Assembly: GCA_029204225.1 (NCBI GenBank)
Contig: CM055102.1
Coordinates: 62,105,168 to 62,169,167, forward strand
Reading direction: 5' to 3'
Source of the DNA: Diphasiastrum complanatum
Lineage: Eukaryota > Streptophyta > Lycopodiopsida > Lycopodiales > Lycopodiaceae
DNA: 64,000 nucleotides
Under the pieces are notes generated by a model. That model ran no database searches. It worked only from the letters and a program-made list of their open reading frames with translations, and was not told the DNA's origin. The translations under genes and the position numbers were made by a program. Below, piece by piece: positions 59,064 to 64,000 of the stretch (the first letter of the stretch is position 1; every line of letters starts with the position of its first letter).

Positions 59064-60145
59064 TCAAAGGAGTACTTTTAGCTACAACAACTAGAGAAGA
59101 AGCATCTGTGGCTTCTCTCATAAGTAAGGGCTTGTTTGAGCAGATATTCACACATTGCAATGATGTTGTCTGCCCTGCACATGGATTTTATACCTATGAA
59201 GCATTTCTAGCTGCAGCTGCTACGTTCAATGGATTTGCTACCACCGGGGATGTGGTCACACAAAAAAGAGAGCTTGCTGCATTTTTTGCTCAAATATTGC
59301 ACGAGACCACAAGTATATTGAATACATACAAACATTTATTTCATTTCAATTTTGACTCAAAGGTATAATCAATGCTTGTTTTTCCCCTACCACATTCGAT
59401 TGTCATCCTTGCTCCTTGCAAAAGTTAAGGGTCAATCTCAATTCCACAATGCCAGGTGGATGGGAGACGGCGCCTGATGGCCTCTTTGCATGGGGTCTTT
59501 GCTACAAAGAGGAGTTGAATGCTGCGGGCCCCTACTGTAGTCCTAGTGTTGAATGGCCTTGTGCTTCAGGGAAAAAGTATTATGGTCGAGGTCCCATGCA
59601 ACTGTCTTGGTATGTGTCTTCGATCCATTCCAACCTCATCAATCCAATGGTCATGTTGAGACTTTCATTAGTGAATCCTTATACACAATATTTATTGCCA
59701 CATGGTGCTAGCAGAATAGTTATTGCTTTCCACAACCAAACAAGACTAAAGCTAAAAATCGATATGATCTATGTGTAGGAATTACAACTACGGAGAAGCT
59801 GGTGTATCACTTGGATTTGACGGCATAAACAATCCTGACCTGGTAGCATCCAACGCAATCATCTCATTCAAAACAGCAATATGGTTTTGGATGACTCCTC
59901 AAGCACCATACCCTTCATGTCATGCCGTAATCATAGACGAGTGGAAGCCAACAACCATGGACATTGCCGCTAAACGCATGCCAGGTTTTGGAGTCACCAC
60001 TAACATCATCAATGGAGGCTTGGAGTGTGGTCGTGGAAGTGATCCTCGAGTATTAGATCGTGTCGGCTACTTCGAACGATATTGTGCAATATTGGGGGTT
60101 CATCCAGGAAATAATTTGGACTGTGCCACCCAAAAGTCATTCTAA
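59064..60145 (+). pseudogene. family-19 chitinase copy 2, first part replaced by copia sequence
   Basis: Exons correspond to copy 1: exon 1 remainder to 59312, 59456-59609 and 59779-60145, with both introns at the same places (143 and 169 bp). The GH19 core is present: [27 protein letters not shown] with the catalytic Glu, [41 protein letters not shown] and LECGRG. There is no stop or frameshift in these exons. Signal peptide and first about 35 codons of copy 1 are missing. The same frame is open upstream through out-of-phase copia DNA to an ATG at 59009 (MEDLHLTFVVFQIQILQVIK), whose hydrophobic stretch is fortuitous. Differences from copy 1 include HCND for HRNG and Leu for Ser before HETT. 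It is probably a pseudogene, possibly a chimeric gene. Confidence 0.75.
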
Positions 60146-60444
60146 GAGAGATGCAATATATTACTTCCTATAAATATAGATCAACATGTAATTAGACACA
60201 CAACAATATCAAGAAGAAGGTTGTTTAGGATGTAAAGTACATGGGCTTCATATTGGACTTGAAGTCTCAAGTAAACTATGTACAAATTTGGAAACCGTAA
60301 ACATTGGTGTTCAAAATATGTCATCAAAAATATTTACTAAATCTTTTTGAACCTTTCTCTTTCACAATTGCTTGTTGAATTCATGCTTGTTTATTTTTCA
60401 AATTCATTTTTCTTTACTTTAGTTCCTTACATGCGAGCTTCCAA
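60146..60444 (+). repeat. shared 3' flank of chitinase copy 2
   Basis: Matches 26864-27106, plus about 60 extra AT-rich bases at 60335-60410 not seen in locus 1. Confidence 0.75.
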
Positions 60445-60945
60445 AAAGATGGGATGGTGTAATTGAGTAGTTGATCCACACATGCTCGTTCGGTGACCTG
60501 AGTCATACGAGCAACATCTATTGAGTGTGTAAAACAATGGAATTTGATACCCACTTGAAAGAGAATGTTCCATAACACATTATATTCTAGCGCCATTAGA
60601 CCTAGTAAGCTATTCACCTTCAAAATTTGTTCATGCTATCTTGGTGTGAAATTTGCACACGTGTGAGGACAACCAAAAGCATGTGATTGATCTTCTAAGG
60701 AGTGTGTGATTGCACATGAAACTATCTCTTGATTGTAGCCACCAATCTAACTAGACAATTTTCAAGCCAAGAGCACACAAACAAGCATCTACCCACACAA
60801 AAGCTATCAAAAGCTATCATTCACACATTCAGAAGATACTTGATGAAAAGCTAAGTCCAAGGAGAGGTTGCTCTTGGGTACAAAGAGAAAATGGACCCTC
60901 ACACTCAAGTAGAGAGAGAACATGGAAAAATTTCTAAGTGCTGGT
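60445..60945 (+). repeat. block Y (copy 3)
   Basis: Matches 30983-31465. Begins GGGATGGTGTAATTGAGTAG directly after the chitinase 3' flank. Confidence 0.85.
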
Positions 60946-62050
60946 GCATATCTTGGTTCTCTTGGCCACAAGGTTCCGCAAACAAAAGTTTTATTTTGGT
61001 CGTTTACATGTGATGTTTTTTTTTTTGGTTGGGAGAATACGAGCAGCCCACCTTATCGATGGAGGCTCCTTGGATATTGATTCTAAGTTGAAGGGCAAAA
61101 TACCAGCCATTGCATTTCGGGTGTCCAATTTTTGTGAAGAAGGTCAAAAGGACAAAATACTTGGGTGTTGCATTTCAGATGCCGAATTTTTGTGAAGTTG
61201 AAGGCCTTGGCTAGCTTGGTCAATAATTGCCTTTAAGATTGAAAGATAGACCCCTTTGGACGTGACTCCTTGGGACCTCGTAAATGAACAGCACACATTT
61301 GCCCAATTTTTGAGAGATTGAAAGGCAAAATAAATCATTGTTGGGCTAATAAAAAAGTGTTTGACTTTTTATGTGTGTATTGAGAGTTAACGCCTTTCAA
61401 CCACTTTACATTTTGACACCTAAAAAATAGGCTTCATCTCAAGTAAGAACTAAAAATATCAATGAGATATTATTCATAAAATAAAAGAAACTTAGGAAAA
61501 TCCAATAATTCATTCCAAATATCAAGTAAAAATCCTAAAATGGAAAAAATAAAATTCATTTGTATTAAAACCAAAATACAAGCAAGTCAATATTGCACAT
61601 GATTGCTATCCCTGCAAAGCAAGGTAGGGCCAAAGACCATGCATTGATGTATAAAGAGCAAATGGCATGAGATATAATTTTATCTCCAGAGGTTGTATAT
61701 AGCAACTAGATATTAAACATTTAATGCAATTGTGTTTGCATGATATTTAGGCCTTTTTGGGGCCTATATTATATTGCATAATATAGCTCCCATAAATTCA
61801 TGCGCACTTTAAAAAGAAATTTATGATACAGATGCTAAAAAATTCTTGCTAAATGCAATTAACTGTGATAATGGTTCATTGGTCGGGCCATTACTGCATA
61901 TAATGTGATCCACGAGTAGCTCGTGGTCTCCGCCACTTGATCACCCAAGTCCCAAATCTTATGCAATAACTAAATATTGCAAAAAAAAAAAGAACTGATC
62001 TCCATGAAACTAGGTTAGATACTTGTGGCATCTGAAATTAGGATGGATCT
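60946..62050. other. upstream region of the XS-domain gene; weak block X copy
   Basis: 61050-61200 contains a doubled segment with GAAGGGCAAAATACCAGCC or GGACAAAATAC and CATTTC(G/A)G(G/A)TG(C/T)C(C/G)AA(T/A)TTTTGTGAAG. 61430-61640 is a distant copy of the 24590-24800 part of block X. No gene recognised. Confidence 0.45.
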
Positions 62051-62123
62051 AAACCCTAAGAACCCTAAGTTTGAGGGTTAGGTCTTGACGCCTGGACGGA
62101 AACCTAGGCCTAGGGTTCTTAGG
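62051..62123. promoter_or_regulatory. telo-box and 13-bp inverted repeat upstream of the XS-domain gene
   Basis: AAACCCTAA at 62051-62059 is a plant telo-box, found near the start of many housekeeping genes. CCTAAGAACCCTA (62055-62067) and TAGGGTTCTTAGG (62111-62123) form a perfect inverted repeat with a 43-base loop. A GA-rich stretch (62165-62205) typical of plant 5' leaders follows. A promoter or leader role is inference. Confidence 0.45.
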
Positions 62124-62259
62124 ATCCTAGCCAAAGGGAAAAAGTTGAGAAGAAAAGGAAGAGATAAAGTTGAGAGAGAGAGAGAAGAGAACAGAGAGGA
62201 GAGATGCGATCGCGTGGATGATTGTAGCGGGCAGAGACATTTAAGAAACAATCAAACCA

Positions 62260-62333
62260 TGGCAGCCACATTCCCGTCGCCATTCGCAGTGTATGATATC
62301 TGCTCTTTATATGCTCAGGCCGTGGATGCTTGA
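62260..62333 (+). other. short ATG frame before the XS exon (upstream ORF or broken N-terminus)
   Basis: The 24-codon frame starts MAATFPSPFAVYDICS and ends at TGA 62331-62333. It is in the same phase as the XS-domain frame that continues from 62334. It is either an upstream ORF or the N-terminus of the gene cut by a nonsense change. Confidence 0.4.
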
Positions 62334-62981
62334 AAATCAACGATAAAGGCGAAGAAGCATCAACACTGGGCTACAGAAGATGCAAAGCAACTGCAAATAC
62401 ACAAAAGATTAGAGCACAAGCCCCTTTTAAGAATGGAATGTAAGAAGGAAAACCCACAGGAGAGGATGGCCGAGTCTGAACAGCTAGCTGCAAAAGAGAA
62501 GTCTATAGTTTGGCCACCAGTAGTTATTATTGAGAACACCAGGCTAGCCATGGATCAAACTACACGAAAATATACTGGTCTTGACAATGATGAAGTGAGG
62601 GCATTTCTGAAAGGTGTGAATGATGTGAATTATAGTAGAGTTATGGCCTTGTACGACATGAGGGGACATAAGGGCAAGACGCTTGTGACTTTTCCAGCTG
62701 ATGATTTGGGTTACATTAATGCACAAACTTTGAGTGACTGCTTACAACGCATTGGAAGGGGTAGGGAGCATTGGATGAGGGTGAAGCCACAAAATTCTTA
62801 TAGCAATGTGGGCTGGAATGCCCATGGGTTGGTAACAAAGGAAGGAAAACGGATACTATATGGATATCTTGCTCGGCCCGAAGACATGGAACTTGTAGAT
62901 CCTTATCGAAAGCATGTAAAGAGATGGTCAATTGAAAGTCTTGAAGAGAAAGTGCACAGACCAGCCAAGCAACGGAATCAG
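62334..62981 (+). CDS. XS-domain protein (SGS3/FDM-like), exon, partial
   Basis: The open frame from 62334 has a lysine-rich start (residues 1-60), an ATG at 62433, and then an XS domain at about 62500-62920: IVWPPVVIIENTR, GLDNDEVRAFL, ALYDMRGHKGKTLVTF, DDLGYINAQTLSDCL, GRGREHWMR, ILYGYLARPEDMELVDP. XS domains bind RNA in plant silencing factors such as SGS3 and the FDM/IDN2 group. The exon ends at CAG 62979-62981 followed by the donor GTACTT; the frame after that leads into AT-rich sequence without homology. No coiled coil or XH domain is in the window, so the gene must continue beyond an intron longer than 1 kb. The N-terminus is uncertain because of the TGA at 62331. The zf-XS finger that precedes XS in some members is not seen. 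Confidence 0.8.
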
Positions 62982-63729
62982 GTACTTAAAGAACTTCACC
63001 TTGGCTTGCTAGTTTCGTTTTTTCTATTTTGTATATATAGAGATTGTCTAGGACCATTTGTGAGGCATCAATAATCCATGAAGGTTGATGTGTGACGTGA
63101 AGGTTGAATTGATCTAACAAAGTAACTTCATGGAAATAGCTTAGTATTTGATGGAAATCATGATTATATTGATCTTGACTATTTATCTTTTGGAATATAT
63201 CAATCAACAACTTCAAGGGCTTTCAAAATCATCAAATCACGTGGTAGAGAGTATTTTAGTTTCGTATTTTCAATCACGTGTGTAAGTAGGTACTTGCTAG
63301 TCTCAACTAGCCATTTTTCATCCTTTTAAAAGACCAAATAGCCAATGTGTAGTCTAGTGCATGAGTGACACTTGTAGGATGGTCAATGGATTATGGACTG
63401 GTCAATACGACGTGTCATATGCTTAGTGGGACACTTGGTCCAATGTATGAGTGACACGTGTCAAACAGTCTACCTACTAGCTTGCCTATGTGTTAGGGCA
63501 CTTCCAAGTGGCAAGTGTCGATTGTGCATGGAGTTTGCCATGTGATGTGTTAGGGTTAAGGGGTGCTTGAGGGGATATAGTGTGAGCCTTGCCAGACATT
63601 CTCTATCTTATTCCTATGCAACTATGGTTGGGAGGAGACTTGCAACAAAGCTCTCATGTTTGCTTGTTGATCTATGCACAGCAGATTGAAATTATGACAG
63701 AATCTGGAGGGCCGACAAAAGTTAAAACT
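62982..63729 (+). other. start of the XS-gene intron
   Basis: Begins GTACTT. Around 63350-63470 the segment with GAGTGACAC(G/T)TGT and AGTCTAGTGCATGAG or GGTCCAATGTATGAG occurs twice. No exon recognised. Confidence 0.5.
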
Positions 63730-64000
63730 TGTTAGAAATAAATGACTATGCTGAACTTAATCCATAGGGTACTTTGACCCAAAAGGTCAAGATTTGTGTA
63801 ACCATGGGTATTTAGTTATTTAGGCCATCTTAAGTTTGTCTTAAGTTCAGTTGGACCCAATTTTGGTCATGTACTGACTCATGGGTCCTTAGGGGTCTAA
63901 TTTGGTTTAGGGGCCTTATGTTGACTTTTGGGGGTGCCCTACAGTTAGTAAGTAGGTAGAGTACATATTGGCTTATTGTGTCACATTTTTTTGTTTGGCT
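63730..64000 (+). repeat. truncated LTR of the copia B family
   Basis: Starts TGTTAGAAAT and matches 7021 onward in the words CATAGG(G/T)(T)ACTTTGACCCAAAAGGTC and GTGTAACCATGG, continuing to the window edge. If complete beyond the edge it lies inside the XS-gene intron. Confidence 0.7.

Noticed and set aside
62051-62070. Interstitial telomere repeat
   Set aside because: Only one to two CCCTAA-like units; better read as a telo-box.

Overview
This is land-plant nuclear DNA. It is AT-rich and dominated by Ty1/copia and Ty3/gypsy LTR retrotransposons with plant-type tRNA-Met primer sites (TGGTATCAGAGC). It also holds long (GA/CT)n microsatellites and pieces of three plant gene families with spliceosomal introns. 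I cannot name the species. There is no sign of bacterial, organellar or viral genome organisation, and I recognise no tRNA, rRNA or CRISPR.

Host genes. (1) 14140-14829 is the last exon of a saccharopine-dehydrogenase-like oxidoreductase; its N-terminal half is not recognisable in the window. (2) 25664-26863 is a complete three-exon family-19 chitinase with a signal peptide and no chitin-binding domain. (3) 59064-60145 is a second chitinase copy with the same introns, but its signal-peptide region is replaced by a copia RNase H fragment. (4) About 62334-62981 is the first recognisable exon of an XS-domain (SGS3/FDM-like RNA-silencing) protein, cut by one in-frame TGA from a short ATG-started segment upstream.

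Layout. 1-6050: wreckage of copia (gag, RT-RNase H, LTR) and gypsy (gag) elements plus a G-rich foldback-like repeat. 7021-12445: a complete copia insertion (element B, target duplication AATCT) that has lost most of RT and RNase H. 13425-14074: a MULE-like MITE just upstream of the oxidoreductase exon. 16950-19578: a gypsy pol start and a long LTR. 21710-23900: copia C 3' end and a zinc-knuckle gag, both on the minus strand. 23900-31840: chitinase 1 inside an array of duplicated blocks and a hAT transposase remnant. 32997-38425: an LTR plus copia gag fragment, inverted repeats and a second copia C end. 38476-47960: a nearly intact copia D (682-bp LTRs, duplication AGATG) nested inside decayed copia E, which also carries two copies of one MITE. 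47995-50690: decayed gypsy pol. 51384-57583: minus-strand gypsy LTR, gag, primer site and probable 5' LTR. 58777-61200: copia-chitinase junction and more copies of the blocks seen near chitinase 1. 62050-64000: XS-domain exon, intron start and a truncated LTR of the B family.

The host genes do not form an obvious pathway. Family-19 chitinases are usually linked to fungal defence, XS proteins to RNA silencing. The most unusual structures are the chimeric chitinase, copia B with a new 278-codon reading frame where RT/RNase H should be, and two same-orientation MITEs inserted 29 bp apart in one RT gene. I did not find a convincing wholly new system.
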